DNA of 8,077 nt from an uncultured Oscillospiraceae bacterium (GTDB lineage Bacteria > Bacillota > Clostridia > Oscillospirales > Oscillospiraceae), in NCBI GenBank assembly GCA_944385195.1, contig CALWWH010000072.1, positions 1 through 8,077 of the forward strand, in the 5' to 3' direction. This document shows positions 1-6,763 of this stretch, one piece after another. The notes beneath the pieces are model-generated. The model had not been told where the DNA came from. It did not search any database and worked only from the letters and a program-made list of their open reading frames with translations. How positions within the stretch are numbered: the first letter of the stretch is position 1; each line of letters opens with the position of its first letter. Both the position numbers and the translations under genes were made by a program.

Positions 1-10
1 ATAAAATGAC

Positions 11-50
11 AAAAAGACCGGACCGGCCCAGGCCAGTCCGATCTTTTTTT
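11..50 (-). terminator. Intrinsic terminator closing the hydrolase-mscS-comF unit
   Basis: A GC-rich inverted repeat (arms about 16-26 and 33-43, loop about 27-32) is flanked by A-runs and T-runs. It begins 11 bases past the comF stop codon. Read as minus-strand RNA the stem is fully paired, because positions 18/41 and 24/35 become U-G or G-U wobbles; it is followed by a run of five U. Read as plus-strand RNA the same two positions are C/A mismatches, although seven T follow. The asymmetry suggests the element was selected to stop minus-strand transcription and may act weakly in the other direction. Confidence 0.9.
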
Positions 51-61
51 GCCTCCGGGGG

Positions 62-697
62 CTACTCGCCCGCCAGGGCCGCGCAGACAACCTCCCTTGC
101 CCCGGCTTGGCGCAGGGTCTGCGCCGCCGCAGAGAAGGTCGCCCCGGTGGTGACGATGTCGTCGATGAGCAGCACCCGCTTGCCGGCGAAGCGGCCGGGC
201 TCCACGGCCCTGTAGACCCCGACGACGTTTTTGCGCCGCGCCTGCTGGCTTCGGAGGCCGGATTGGGGCCTGTTGTGGCGGATTTTGCGCAGCGTCTGCA
301 CTGCCTGCACCCCGTAGACCTCCGCCACGGCCTGCGCCAGCAGCTGGGCCTGGTCATAGCCGCGCACCCAGCGTCTGGGGCGGCTGACGGGCACATAGCT
401 CACCAGGTCAAAGGCCCCAGAGAGCCGCTCCGCCACCGCCTGGGCCAGAATCTCTCCAAACACTGCGGCATAGGCGCTGCATCCGCCAAATTTAAACCGC
501 AGCAGCGCCTGACGCACCACGTCGCTGTAGCGCAGGGCGTAGATGCCCTCGCCCGGCCCGCGGAAGCTGCCCTCCGTCCAGGGCAGCTGGCGCCTGCACT
601 GCTGGCACAGCTCCGGCTTGCCGTCCAGGCTCAATGTCCGGCAGAAAGGACACTTGGGCGGGTACAGCAGCCGCAGCACGGCATCGAGGCCCTTCAC
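62..697 (-). CDS. comF: ComF family protein (phosphoribosyltransferase-like)
   Basis: This 211-residue protein has the standard ComF layout. An N-terminal four-cysteine zinc-finger-like knuckle (C16, C19, C31, C34) is followed by a type I phosphoribosyltransferase fold. The ComF-typical RRWVRGYDQAQLLA segment lies at about 108-121, and the PRPP-binding loop VLLIDDIVTTGATFS at about 175-189. The length is usual for the family. ComF is required for DNA uptake during transformation in Bacillus and Haemophilus, probably at the cytoplasmic side of the import machinery, but homologues occur widely in species not known to be competent, and their enzymatic substrate is unsettled. The start is GTG at 697 and overlaps the mscS stop codon by four bases (GTGA). 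No clear Shine-Dalgarno sequence precedes it, so translation probably depends on coupling to mscS. No other competence gene is visible here, so a role in transformation cannot be inferred from context. The family call is firm; the cellular role is not. Confidence 0.93.
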   Translation of the reverse strand: MKGLDAVLRLLYPPKCPFCRTLSLDGKPELCQQCRRQLPWTEGSFRGPGEGIYALRYSDVVRQALLRFKFGGCSAYAAVFGEILAQAVAERLSGAFDLVSYVPVSRPRRWVRGYDQAQLLAQAVAEVYGVQAVQTLRKIRHNRPQSGLRSQQARRKNVVGVYRAVEPGRFAGKRVLLIDDIVTTGATFSAAAQTLRQAGAREVVCAALAGE

Positions 698-1554
698 TGG
701 TTCAGGTGCACGTTTAGGTGCGGGTAGCTGAAGACGATGCCCCGGCGCTCAAACTCCAGCTTGATCTTGTCGGTGATGGCAAACTTGGCGGCAAAATACG
801 ACGAGGACTCCACCCAGCAGCGGAGCAGATAGCTGATGTCGCTGGGGTTGTAGCTGCTGACCACGGTGGTGATGGGCTCGTCGGGCAGCAGGCCCGGGGC
901 CCCGGCGATGGCCTCCCGCAGGGCGGCCTTGACCTGCTCGGCGCCGCCCTCGTAGGCTGCGCTGACGGTGATCTCCACCAGCCGCTTGGGCGCGGCGGAG
1001 TAGTTGACGATGGTACTGCCGGAGAGGGTGCTGTTGGGCATGAAGATCTCTTTGTTGTCGTAGGTCATGAGGGTCGTGTAGAACAGGCCGATGGCCTGGA
1101 CGGTGCCGCTGTAGGTCCCGCACTCGATAAAATCGCCCAGGGAAAAGGGCTTGGCCGTCAGCAGCATCACGCCGCCCACGAGGTTGGACAAGGTCCCCTG
1201 CAATGCCAGGGAGATGGCCAGGGAGGCCACGCCCAGAACCGCCACCAGGCTGGTCACGTCGATGCCCAGGGTCTGCGCGGCGATCATCGCCGAGAGGGCC
1301 ACGAGAAAGACCTTCAGCAGCCGCAGCAGGAAGGTCTGCAAGGTGCCGTCGAGCCTGGAGCGGGCCGCGCCCCGGCGGACCAGGCGCAAAATGGCCTTGC
1401 TGGCCAGCAGACAGCCCAAGAGGATCAGCGCTGCGGCCACCAGCTTGCCCAGGGCCAGGCCGCCGAAGATCCACTCCCGCAGGTGGTCCAGGCTGCTGCT
1501 GAGGCCGGAGCTGACCTCTTCCAGGCTCGAGCCGACTTCTTCTGTGATGTTCAT
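694..1554 (-). CDS. mscS: Small-conductance mechanosensitive channel, MscS family
   Basis: This 286-residue protein is close to the length of E. coli MscS. Proteins of this family open under membrane tension and release solutes during hypo-osmotic shock. Three membrane segments are visible at about 29-57, 74-95 and 100-133. The third carries the small-residue pore helix: VLGVASLAISLALQG (about 106-120) followed by TLSNLVGGVMLL matches the MscS TM3 pattern closely. The beta domain follows, with AKPFSLGDFIECG (about 134-146) and the MPNSTLSGSTIVNYS segment (about 172-186). The mixed alpha/beta C-terminal domain ends in FSYPHLNVHLNQ, comparable to the FPYPQ-type ending of MscS. The N-terminus (1-28) is polar and serine-rich, with no signal peptide. 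The start is ATG at 1554, with an AGGAG site at 1563-1567 spaced eight bases away. The gene begins 15 bases after the hydrolase stop codon and overlaps comF by four bases, which implies a shared transcript. Seen directly: motifs and topology. Inferred: osmotic protection. Confidence 0.95.
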   Translation of the reverse strand: MNITEEVGSSLEEVSSGLSSSLDHLREWIFGGLALGKLVAAALILLGCLLASKAILRLVRRGAARSRLDGTLQTFLLRLLKVFLVALSAMIAAQTLGIDVTSLVAVLGVASLAISLALQGTLSNLVGGVMLLTAKPFSLGDFIECGTYSGTVQAIGLFYTTLMTYDNKEIFMPNSTLSGSTIVNYSAAPKRLVEITVSAAYEGGAEQVKAALREAIAGAPGLLPDEPITTVVSSYNPSDISYLLRCWVESSSYFAAKFAITDKIKLEFERRGIVFSYPHLNVHLNQ

Positions 1555-1569
1555 GGCAGCATCTCCTGA

Positions 1570-2952
1570 TTAGCCCTTGTAGGTATCCCAGTTGGCGCTG
1601 TCCCAGAAATGCAGCGCCGGAACCGGGGTGTACTCAAAAAATCGAGGCTGTTTTGGCCGCGGCGGCATCGGGGGCATTCCGGGGGGAGGAGGCGGCAGCT
1701 GCACCTCGACTTCGGGCAGGTCGATGGACGCTCCGAGGGCATTCATCGCCGCCGCAGAGGTGTCGCCCCAGAGGCCGGTCTCAATGCGGCGGACCAGGAC
1801 GCTCAGCGCCGCGGCGTACTCAGCCTCGTTAAAGTTGCCATGGCCGGCGCTGTGAACCCAGACAACCCGGAGCAGATCCTCCTTTCCGGTGCGCCGAAGG
1901 GTATCATAGTAGGCATATTTGCAGGCGGCGGGGTCAATCTCGTCGCCCATATTGTCCACATTCACCACCGGCCCCCGGATCTGGCCGGTGTAGCTGAGCC
2001 ATTTTTCAGCCTTTGCCACCGCTGCCGGGTCTGCGTGAATGCGCTCCGCGGCCGCCAGCTTCGCCAGGTCTGCCTCTAGCCCTGCCAGGCCGGCGCCGGC
2101 CTTCTCATACATGGCCATGACAAAGTCCTTGCGGCCGCAGCGCTCGAGCAGATCAGCGTAATCCACGTCGTGATTCCAGCTGATGACGCCTCCGGCGATG
2201 GCCTCGATGGCAGCCGTACCCAGGGTAAATTGGGCGTGGACATAAGCCTCCCGCATCTGGGCGTACTGCGCCTCCCAGTCCTCCATTGCCGGCTCCGGAT
2301 CTACGCGGGAGCACCAGGCGGGCATCTGTTCCACGGCGGCGGAGAACGCCAGCCGGGCCCGGCCCAGAGGCGTGCTGTCGGCAAGCTCCACCAGTTTCAG
2401 CAAGCGCTCCTCCTCGGCCTCGCGGGAATCCAGGCCCACCAGCCGCAGCGGATCAGGGGACTGAACCAGGGTATTGAGCAGCCACTTGCCGTCGAGCTTG
2501 CTGTTCAGCCCGGCGATTTCCCCGCCGCCGCCGCCGGCTGAGACCAGTGCGCCGTCAAAGATGTCCGGGCACTGTTCCATGGCGATGCGGCCGACGAAAG
2601 CGCCGCGGGAGCTGCCTACAGCGATGGTATACTTGGGTGTGCCGAAGCGCTCGGAAAACGCCTCACGGACCTTCAGCAGATTTCCCACCGCCTCCGGGAA
2701 GCGATAGCCTACCGGCTCCCGGGTCGTGCCCCCGTAGGCGTAGCCCTGGGAGAGGTACATCGCCGTCCGCGGCAGGCTAAACTGAGCCATCTGCTCTTCA
2801 CAGCGGCAGGGTCCGGCGCCGTCTAAATCCAGCAGCAGAATCCCGTTCCAGGTTTGGGGCTTTATCACCCCGTAGCTTGTACCATCTTCCGCCGTCGCCA
2901 GCAGCCGCTCTACGGGAAACCCCGCCACAGTCGGGGTGTCGTATGCATACAT
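1570..2952 (-). CDS. Alpha/beta-hydrolase-fold protein of unknown substrate
   Basis: This 460-residue protein belongs to no named family that I recognise. The core looks like an alpha/beta hydrolase. An early strand, NGILLLDLDGAG, is followed by a nucleophile elbow VGSSRGA with the likely nucleophile Ser115 (GxSxG). After it come a glycine run, SAGGGGGEIAG, and a long helical insertion (about 150-320) that could be a cap or lid. Candidate acids Asp337 and Asp340 sit in NMGDEIDP, and candidate catalytic histidines 367 and 371 in HSAGHGNF. A proline-rich stretch (about 420-434, PPPPPGMPPMPP) precedes a short aromatic tail. No signal peptide or membrane segment is visible, so the protein is probably cytoplasmic. 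The start is ATG at 2952 with an ideal ACCTCC-complement site six bases upstream; an in-frame TTG at 3039 would add 29 residues but lies upstream of the predicted promoter. It is the first gene of a unit with mscS and comF. Esterase, amidase or peptidase activity are all possible; the fold is inferred from motifs only. Confidence 0.82.
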   Translation of the reverse strand: MYAYDTPTVAGFPVERLLATAEDGTSYGVIKPQTWNGILLLDLDGAGPCRCEEQMAQFSLPRTAMYLSQGYAYGGTTREPVGYRFPEAVGNLLKVREAFSERFGTPKYTIAVGSSRGAFVGRIAMEQCPDIFDGALVSAGGGGGEIAGLNSKLDGKWLLNTLVQSPDPLRLVGLDSREAEEERLLKLVELADSTPLGRARLAFSAAVEQMPAWCSRVDPEPAMEDWEAQYAQMREAYVHAQFTLGTAAIEAIAGGVISWNHDVDYADLLERCGRKDFVMAMYEKAGAGLAGLEADLAKLAAAERIHADPAAVAKAEKWLSYTGQIRGPVVNVDNMGDEIDPAACKYAYYDTLRRTGKEDLLRVVWVHSAGHGNFNEAEYAAALSVLVRRIETGLWGDTSAAAMNALGASIDLPEVEVQLPPPPPGMPPMPPRPKQPRFFEYTPVPALHFWDSANWDTYKG

Positions 2953-2958
2953 GGTCAG

Positions 2959-2964
2959 ACCTCC
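2959..2964 (-). promoter_or_regulatory. Ribosome-binding site fixing the hydrolase start
   Basis: On the minus strand this reads GGAGGT, six bases before the ATG at 2952. It is a near-consensus Shine-Dalgarno sequence. It favours ATG 2952 over the longer TTG-initiated reading frame that opens at 3039. Confidence 0.85.
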
Positions 2965-2983
2965 GTATCTTCCTTTTTGCTCT

Positions 2984-3012
2984 ATTGTAGCACACAACCG
3001 GGGTATTTTCCA
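2984..3012 (-). promoter_or_regulatory. Sigma-70-type promoter for the hydrolase-mscS-comF unit
   Basis: On the minus strand a TACAAT -10 box (2984-2989) is preceded by TGC, which makes an extended -10 element. A TGGAAA -35 box (3007-3012, four of six matches to TTGACA) lies exactly 17 bases upstream. Transcription would begin near 2977, giving a leader of about 25 bases that contains the ribosome-binding site. This is an AT-richer patch in an otherwise GC-rich window. The spacing and extended -10 make it a good prediction, but no transcript data support it here. Confidence 0.72.
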
Positions 3013-3014
3013 TA

Positions 3015-3037
3015 GGCGGGGAAAAAATAGCCCCGCC
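3015..3037. repeat. Perfect 7-bp GC inverted repeat with T-rich loop
   Basis: The arms 3015-3021 and 3031-3037 are perfect complements (GGCGGGG/CCCCGCC) around a nine-base loop that holds six A on the plus strand, or six T on the minus strand. It lies immediately upstream of the -35 box of the predicted hydrolase promoter. It could be a protein-binding operator, an RNA hairpin at the end of the transporter transcript, or part of a terminator structure. The sequence alone does not decide among these. Confidence 0.5.
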
Positions 3038-3057
3038 AAAACCCGGTGCAGGGCGGC
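3022..3057 (-). terminator. Possible weak terminator for the transporter operon
   Basis: On the minus strand a GCCGCC segment (3052-3057) can pair with GGC and GGC parts of 3030-3037, leaving a two-base bulge and a 14-base loop. TATTTTTT (3022-3029) follows immediately. The stem is short and imperfect, so this would be a weak intrinsic terminator about 90 bases beyond the last permease gene. Its right arm is shared with the 3015-3037 inverted repeat. No better terminator is visible between 3144 and 2953, so read-through into the hydrolase unit is possible. Confidence 0.28.
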
Positions 3058-3144
3058 GTGTACATCGCACTGGCATCGGGGTTTGGCAGGGGTTTTATCC
3101 GGGGTATTATTTCGTATTCTTGGGGCCTTTTGGCCGCTGGCGGT

Positions 3145-4134
3145 CTATCTGTCCTCGCGGAAATACGCCAGGCCCAGGCTCTGGGGCGGCTGCTTCTCGC
3201 GCTTGTTGCGCAGGCTCGAGAGCACCAGCACCACCAGCGTAACCAGATAGGGGAGCATCTTATACAGCTCCTTGATGGACAGGTTCGTGCCCGTGGGGAT
3301 GAAGAGGTAGAGGATATACAGCCCGCCGAAGAGGATGGAGGCCAGAATCCCCACGTTGGGGCGCCAGCCGGTGAAGATGACCAGGGCGATGGCCAGCCAG
3401 CCGCGGTCGCCGAAAGCGTCGTTGGACCAGACGCCGCAGGCGTAGTCCATGACGTAGTACAGCCCGCCCAGGCCGGCGATCATGGCCCCCAGGCAGGTGG
3501 CCATGTACTTGTACCGGCCGATGTTGATGCCCGCGGCGTCGGCGGTGGCGGGGTTCTCGCCCACGGCCCGCAGATGCAGGCCCACGCGGGTGTGCCTGAT
3601 GACGTAGGCCGTCAGCAGGGCGATGACGATGGCCAGGTAGGCCAGAAAGCCGTAAGACAGGAAGATCTCCCCGAACCAGCCCAGGCGGTCTGCAAACGGC
3701 AGGCTGGCGCTGAAGTAGCTGCTGGTGGCCGACAGGGCGATGGAGGGCACCTCGCTGTCGGTGAGCTTGATGAGCGAGCCGCCGAAGAAATTGCCGAAGC
3801 CCACTCCGAAGGTGGTCATGGCCAGGCCCGTGACGTTCTGGTTGGCGCGGAGGGTCACCGTCAGGAAGCAGTACAACAGGCCCATGAGCAGCGAGCCCAG
3901 CAGGCAGCAGAGCATGGGGATGGCGATGGCCAAAAAGCCGTTGAGGCTCTCCCCCGCCGCCTGTTCGTACAAAAACGCGCCGATGACGCCGCAGATGCCG
4001 CCGACGTACATGATGCCGGGGATGCCCATGTTGAGGTTGCCGGACTTTTCGGTCAGGGTCTCGCCGGTGGCGCCGTAGAGCAGGGGGATGGACTGGACCA
4101 CGGCGCGGGGGATGAAGGACACAAAATCAAACAT
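3145..4134 (-). CDS. ABC transporter permease, BMP/nucleoside-type (NupQ-like)
   Basis: This 329-residue integral membrane protein is the second permease of the operon and should pair with the other permease to form the uptake channel. It shows the branched-chain/BMP-type permease (BPD_transp_2) layout, with about eight to ten hydrophobic segments. Recognisable landmarks are GETLTEKSGNLNMGIPGIM near 24-42, ANQNVTGLAMTTFGVG near 97-112, the cytoplasmic loop TRVGLHLRAVGENPATADAAG at about 182-202 (the likely ATPase contact), and GDRGWLAIALVIFTGWRPN at about 242-260. The usual NIGLEG-like motif reads NMGIPG here, with proline in place of glutamate. The short C-terminal tail is charged and cytoplasmic. 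The start is ATG at 4134, three bases after the preceding permease's stop codon; its AAGGAGGT site lies inside the end of that gene, eight bases from the ATG. Family assignment is firm; substrate is inferred from the operon. Confidence 0.94.
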   Translation of the reverse strand: MFDFVSFIPRAVVQSIPLLYGATGETLTEKSGNLNMGIPGIMYVGGICGVIGAFLYEQAAGESLNGFLAIAIPMLCCLLGSLLMGLLYCFLTVTLRANQNVTGLAMTTFGVGFGNFFGGSLIKLTDSEVPSIALSATSSYFSASLPFADRLGWFGEIFLSYGFLAYLAIVIALLTAYVIRHTRVGLHLRAVGENPATADAAGINIGRYKYMATCLGAMIAGLGGLYYVMDYACGVWSNDAFGDRGWLAIALVIFTGWRPNVGILASILFGGLYILYLFIPTGTNLSIKELYKMLPYLVTLVVLVLSSLRNKREKQPPQSLGLAYFREDR

Positions 4135-4137
4135 GGT

Positions 4138-5238
4138 TCAGACCTCCTTCTTGCTGCGCTTGCGAAAATGCAGCTGATAGCGGATGAAAAACTCGCTGCC
4201 GATGATGAAAAAGAGGATGATGCCGGCCAGGATATCGCCGAAAGCGTGGTTGAGCATAAAATTCGTGGCGATCTCGCTGGCCCCGCGGTCCAGGAAGACC
4301 AGCAGGAAGCTGGTAAAGACCATGCTCAGGGGGTTAAAGCCCGCCAGCCAGGAGACCATGACGGCGGTAAAGCCGCGGCCGCCGGCGATGGTGGTGGTGA
4401 TGGTGTGGTCGGTGCCGGCCACCAGCAGAAAGCCCGCCAGGCCGCAGATGGCGCCGGAGAGGATCATGGTGCGCACGATGACCCGGCCGACCTTGATGCC
4501 CACATAGCGGGCCGTGCGCTCGCTCTGGCCGACGACGGAAAGCTCATAGCCATGCTTGGAGCGGCGCAGGTAGACATACATGGCCAGGGTCAGCACCGCG
4601 ACGATGAGGATGTTGAGCAGGTACTTGTAGTCGCCGATCTGGGGCAGCCAGCCGGCCTCGCTGCTCTGGTTGATGATGCCGATCTTGCCTGCGCCCTTGG
4701 GGACCTCCCAGACGATGACGAAGAAGGCCACCAGCTGCGTGGCGACGTAGTTCATCATGAGGGTGAAGAGCGTCTCGTTGGTGTTCCACTTGGCCTTGAA
4801 TACCGCGGGGATGGCGCCCCAGAGGGCGCCCGAGAGCAGGCTGGCCGCCAGAGAGACGGCAATGAGCAGCCCGTTGGGCAGCTTGTCGCCCAGCAGGATC
4901 ATGCACGCGGCCGCCGCCAGGCCGCCGATGAGAACCTGGCCCTCGCCGCCAATGTTCCAAAAGCGCATCTTAAAGGCCGGGGTGACGGCCAGGGCGATGC
5001 ACAGGAGGATGGCGATGTTTTGCAGCAGAATCCAGATCTTCCGCTCGGTGCCGAAGGCGCCGTAGAAGAGGGTGGCGAAGACCGCCAGCGGGTTCTCGCC
5101 GGTCAGGGCCATGGTGACGAAGGCGCAGACCAGGAAGGCCGCGGCGATGGCGGCGGCCCGGATCCCAAAGGACCAGTACCAGGGCATCTCCCTGCGCTTG
5201 GAGATATGCACCAGAGGCGTCTTGTTATGCATGCTCAT
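4138..5238 (-). CDS. ABC transporter permease, BMP/nucleoside-type (NupP-like)
   Basis: This is the first permease of the operon, 366 residues if it starts at 5238. After a basic cytoplasmic N-terminus, hydrophobic segments begin near residue 24 and run through the protein. The family hallmark FWNIGGEGQ lies at about 93-101, KAKWNTNETLFTLMMNYVA at about 148-166, and RRSKHGYELSVVGQSERTARYVGI at about 225-248, which is the probable coupling loop to the ATPase. GGRGFTAVMVSWLAG lies at about 286-300. The C-terminus is strongly basic (RKRSKKEV). The gene overlaps the end of the ATPase gene, so the two are translationally coupled. Two start codons are plausible. ATG 5238 lies five bases from a GGGAGG site but directly abuts a second GGAGG. 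ATG 5232 lies six bases from that second GGAGG and would give 364 residues and an eight-base overlap. The choice changes only two residues. The known role of relatives is nucleoside import; the exact substrate here is inferred. Confidence 0.95.
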   Translation of the reverse strand: MSMHNKTPLVHISKRREMPWYWSFGIRAAAIAAAFLVCAFVTMALTGENPLAVFATLFYGAFGTERKIWILLQNIAILLCIALAVTPAFKMRFWNIGGEGQVLIGGLAAAACMILLGDKLPNGLLIAVSLAASLLSGALWGAIPAVFKAKWNTNETLFTLMMNYVATQLVAFFVIVWEVPKGAGKIGIINQSSEAGWLPQIGDYKYLLNILIVAVLTLAMYVYLRRSKHGYELSVVGQSERTARYVGIKVGRVIVRTMILSGAICGLAGFLLVAGTDHTITTTIAGGRGFTAVMVSWLAGFNPLSMVFTSFLLVFLDRGASEIATNFMLNHAFGDILAGIILFFIIGSEFFIRYQLHFRKRSKKEV

Positions 5239-6763
5239 CCTCCCCTCCCGTCTGCGTCATGAGCAGGCCGATCTGATTTTTGGTGGCAGTCCTGCCGTCC
5301 AGGATGCCGCTGACCCTGCCGGCGCAGAGCACGACGATGCGGTCGCACAGCTCCAGCAGCACGTCCAGGTCCTCGCCGACGTAGAGCACGGCGATGCCGG
5401 CCTTTTTCTGCTCGTTGATCAGGCGGTAAATGGTATAAGAGGAGTTGATGTCCAGACCCCGGACGGCGTAGGCCGTCAGCAGGACCTTGGGCGCGGAGGC
5501 GATCTCGCGGCCCACCAGGACCTTCTGGACATTGCCGCCGGAGAGGCGGCGCACAGGGGTGCTCAGGCCGGGGGTGTTGACCTCCAGCTGCTCGACCACC
5601 TGCTCCGCCAGCGCCTGGGGCTCCTTGCGGTTGGTAAAGATGCTGCTGCCGCTGCGGAAGGAGCGGAGCATCATGTTGTCGGTCAGGTCCATGTCGCCCA
5701 CCAGGCCCATGCCCAGCCGGTCCTCGGGGACGAAGGCCAGAGACACGCCCATGGCCTCGATCTCCAGGGGGTCCTTGCCCACCAGCTCCTCGGCCGAGCC
5801 GTCGTCCTCGATGTAGCGGATGCTGCCCTTTTCCACGGGCTGCAATCCGGCGATGGCCTCCAGCAGCTCCTTCTGCCCGCTGCCGGAGATGCCGGCGATG
5901 CCCAGAATCTCGCCGCTGTTGGCGGTGAAGGACACGCCGTCGAGCTTGAGAATGCCGTCGATGCTGCGCACGCTCAGGTTCTCCACCTCGATGCGGGGCT
6001 TGGGGTTGACCGGCTCAGGGCGCTCGATGTTCAGGCTCACCTGGTGGCCGACCATCATGTTGGTCATCTCCTGGGCGTTGGTCTTCTCCGTGGCCAGCTC
6101 GCCGACATAGGCCCCGTGGTTTAAGACGGCCACGCGGTCGGACAGGGCCTCCACCTCGTGCATCTTGTGGGTGATGATGACGATGGCCTTGCCGCTGCGG
6201 CGCATATTGCGCAGGACGGCGAAGAGCTTTTCCGTCTCCTGGGGGGTCAAAACTGCGGTGGGCTCGTCCAGGATGAGGATATCCGCCCCGCGGTAGAGGA
6301 CCTTGACGATCTCCACCGTCTGCTTCTGAGAGACGGACATATCGTAGACCTTCTGATTGGGGTCGATCTCAAAGCCGTAGGTCCGGCAGATCTGCCGGAT
6401 CTTCTCCGCCACGGCGCTCAGATTCAGCCGGCCCGGCTCCTTGAGCCCCAGGACGATGTTCTCCGCGGCGGTCAGGACGTCCACCAGCTTAAAGTGCTGA
6501 TGGATCATGCCGATCCCGTAGGCAAAGGCGTCCTTGGGGGAGCTGATGACCACGCTCTTGCCGTCAATGAGGATCTCGCCCTCGTCGGGGTAGTAGATGC
6601 CCGAGAGCATGTTCATGAGCGTGGTCTTGCCGCTGCCGTTCTCGCCCAGCAGGGCCAGGATCTCGCCCCGATAGATGTCGAGGTTGATCTTGTCGTTGGC
6701 CAGGATCGTGCCGAAGCTCTTGGTGATGTTCCGCAGGGATACTGCGGCGACGCGATGGTCCAA
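5225..6763 (-). CDS. Double-domain ABC transporter ATPase, BMP/nucleoside-type (NupO-like)
   Basis: This 512-residue protein has two fused nucleotide-binding domains, as in sugar and nucleoside importers of this class, and should power the two permeases encoded just downstream. Domain 1 has Walker A GENGSGKT (40-47), a Q-loop glutamine (about 89, GMIHQHF), a degenerate signature MSVSQKQ (142-148), Walker B DILILDEPTA (161-170) and a switch histidine (His199 in ITHK). Domain 2 has a non-canonical P-loop GISGSGQKEL (291-300), a good signature LSGGNVQK (407-414), but AYAVRGLD (431-438) where DEPT-RGLD would be expected, and no switch histidine (YVGEDLD). Domain 2 therefore lacks the catalytic glutamate and probably binds ATP without hydrolysing it, as is known for second domains of this family. 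The start is TTG at 6763: an in-frame TGA lies three codons upstream and no ATG or GTG occurs before the first conserved strand. Its 3' end overlaps the next permease gene. Confidence 0.95.
   Translation of the reverse strand: MDHRVAAVSLRNITKSFGTILANDKINLDIYRGEILALLGENGSGKTTLMNMLSGIYYPDEGEILIDGKSVVISSPKDAFAYGIGMIHQHFKLVDVLTAAENIVLGLKEPGRLNLSAVAEKIRQICRTYGFEIDPNQKVYDMSVSQKQTVEIVKVLYRGADILILDEPTAVLTPQETEKLFAVLRNMRRSGKAIVIITHKMHEVEALSDRVAVLNHGAYVGELATEKTNAQEMTNMMVGHQVSLNIERPEPVNPKPRIEVENLSVRSIDGILKLDGVSFTANSGEILGIAGISGSGQKELLEAIAGLQPVEKGSIRYIEDDGSAEELVGKDPLEIEAMGVSLAFVPEDRLGMGLVGDMDLTDNMMLRSFRSGSSIFTNRKEPQALAEQVVEQLEVNTPGLSTPVRRLSGGNVQKVLVGREIASAPKVLLTAYAVRGLDINSSYTIYRLINEQKKAGIAVLYVGEDLDVLLELCDRIVVLCAGRVSGILDGRTATKNQIGLLMTQTGGEDEHA
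5239..5249 (-). promoter_or_regulatory. Doubled Shine-Dalgarno at the ATPase/permease junction
   Basis: On the minus strand this purine-rich stretch holds two overlapping-range sites, GGGAGG and GGAGG, inside the last codons of the ATPase gene. The first suits ATG 5238 (five-base spacing) and the second suits ATG 5232 (six-base spacing). The arrangement leaves the true permease start ambiguous by two codons. Confidence 0.6.

Noticed and set aside
718..1569. Plus-strand open frame opposite mscS
   Set aside because: It covers the whole mscS gene in antisense with low-complexity composition. MscS motifs on the other strand are decisive.
2953..3039. 29-residue N-terminal extension of the hydrolase from a TTG at 3039
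   Set aside because: The extension runs through the predicted promoter and inverted repeat, and ATG 2952 has a near-perfect ribosome-binding site.
2953..3144. Riboswitch upstream of the hydrolase
   Set aside because: The predicted leader is only about 25 bases, too short for a riboswitch, and I see no known aptamer core. A purine riboswitch upstream of the transporter operon would lie outside the window.
3121..3147. GGCC-AAAA-GGCC hairpin just after the last permease gene as a terminator
   Set aside because: The stem has only four pairs and no T-run follows on the minus strand.
3046..5262. A 738-codon open frame on the plus strand opposite both permeases
   Set aside because: It is antisense to two genes with clear family motifs. 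Its translation is a monotonous mix of Asp, Gly, Gln, Ala, His and Val with no domain, as expected from the reverse complement of GC-rich codons.
5072..6124. A 350-codon plus-strand open frame opposite the ATPase gene
   Set aside because: It has the same GC-driven antisense pattern, overlaps conserved ATPase motifs, and has no convincing ribosome-binding site or recognisable domain.
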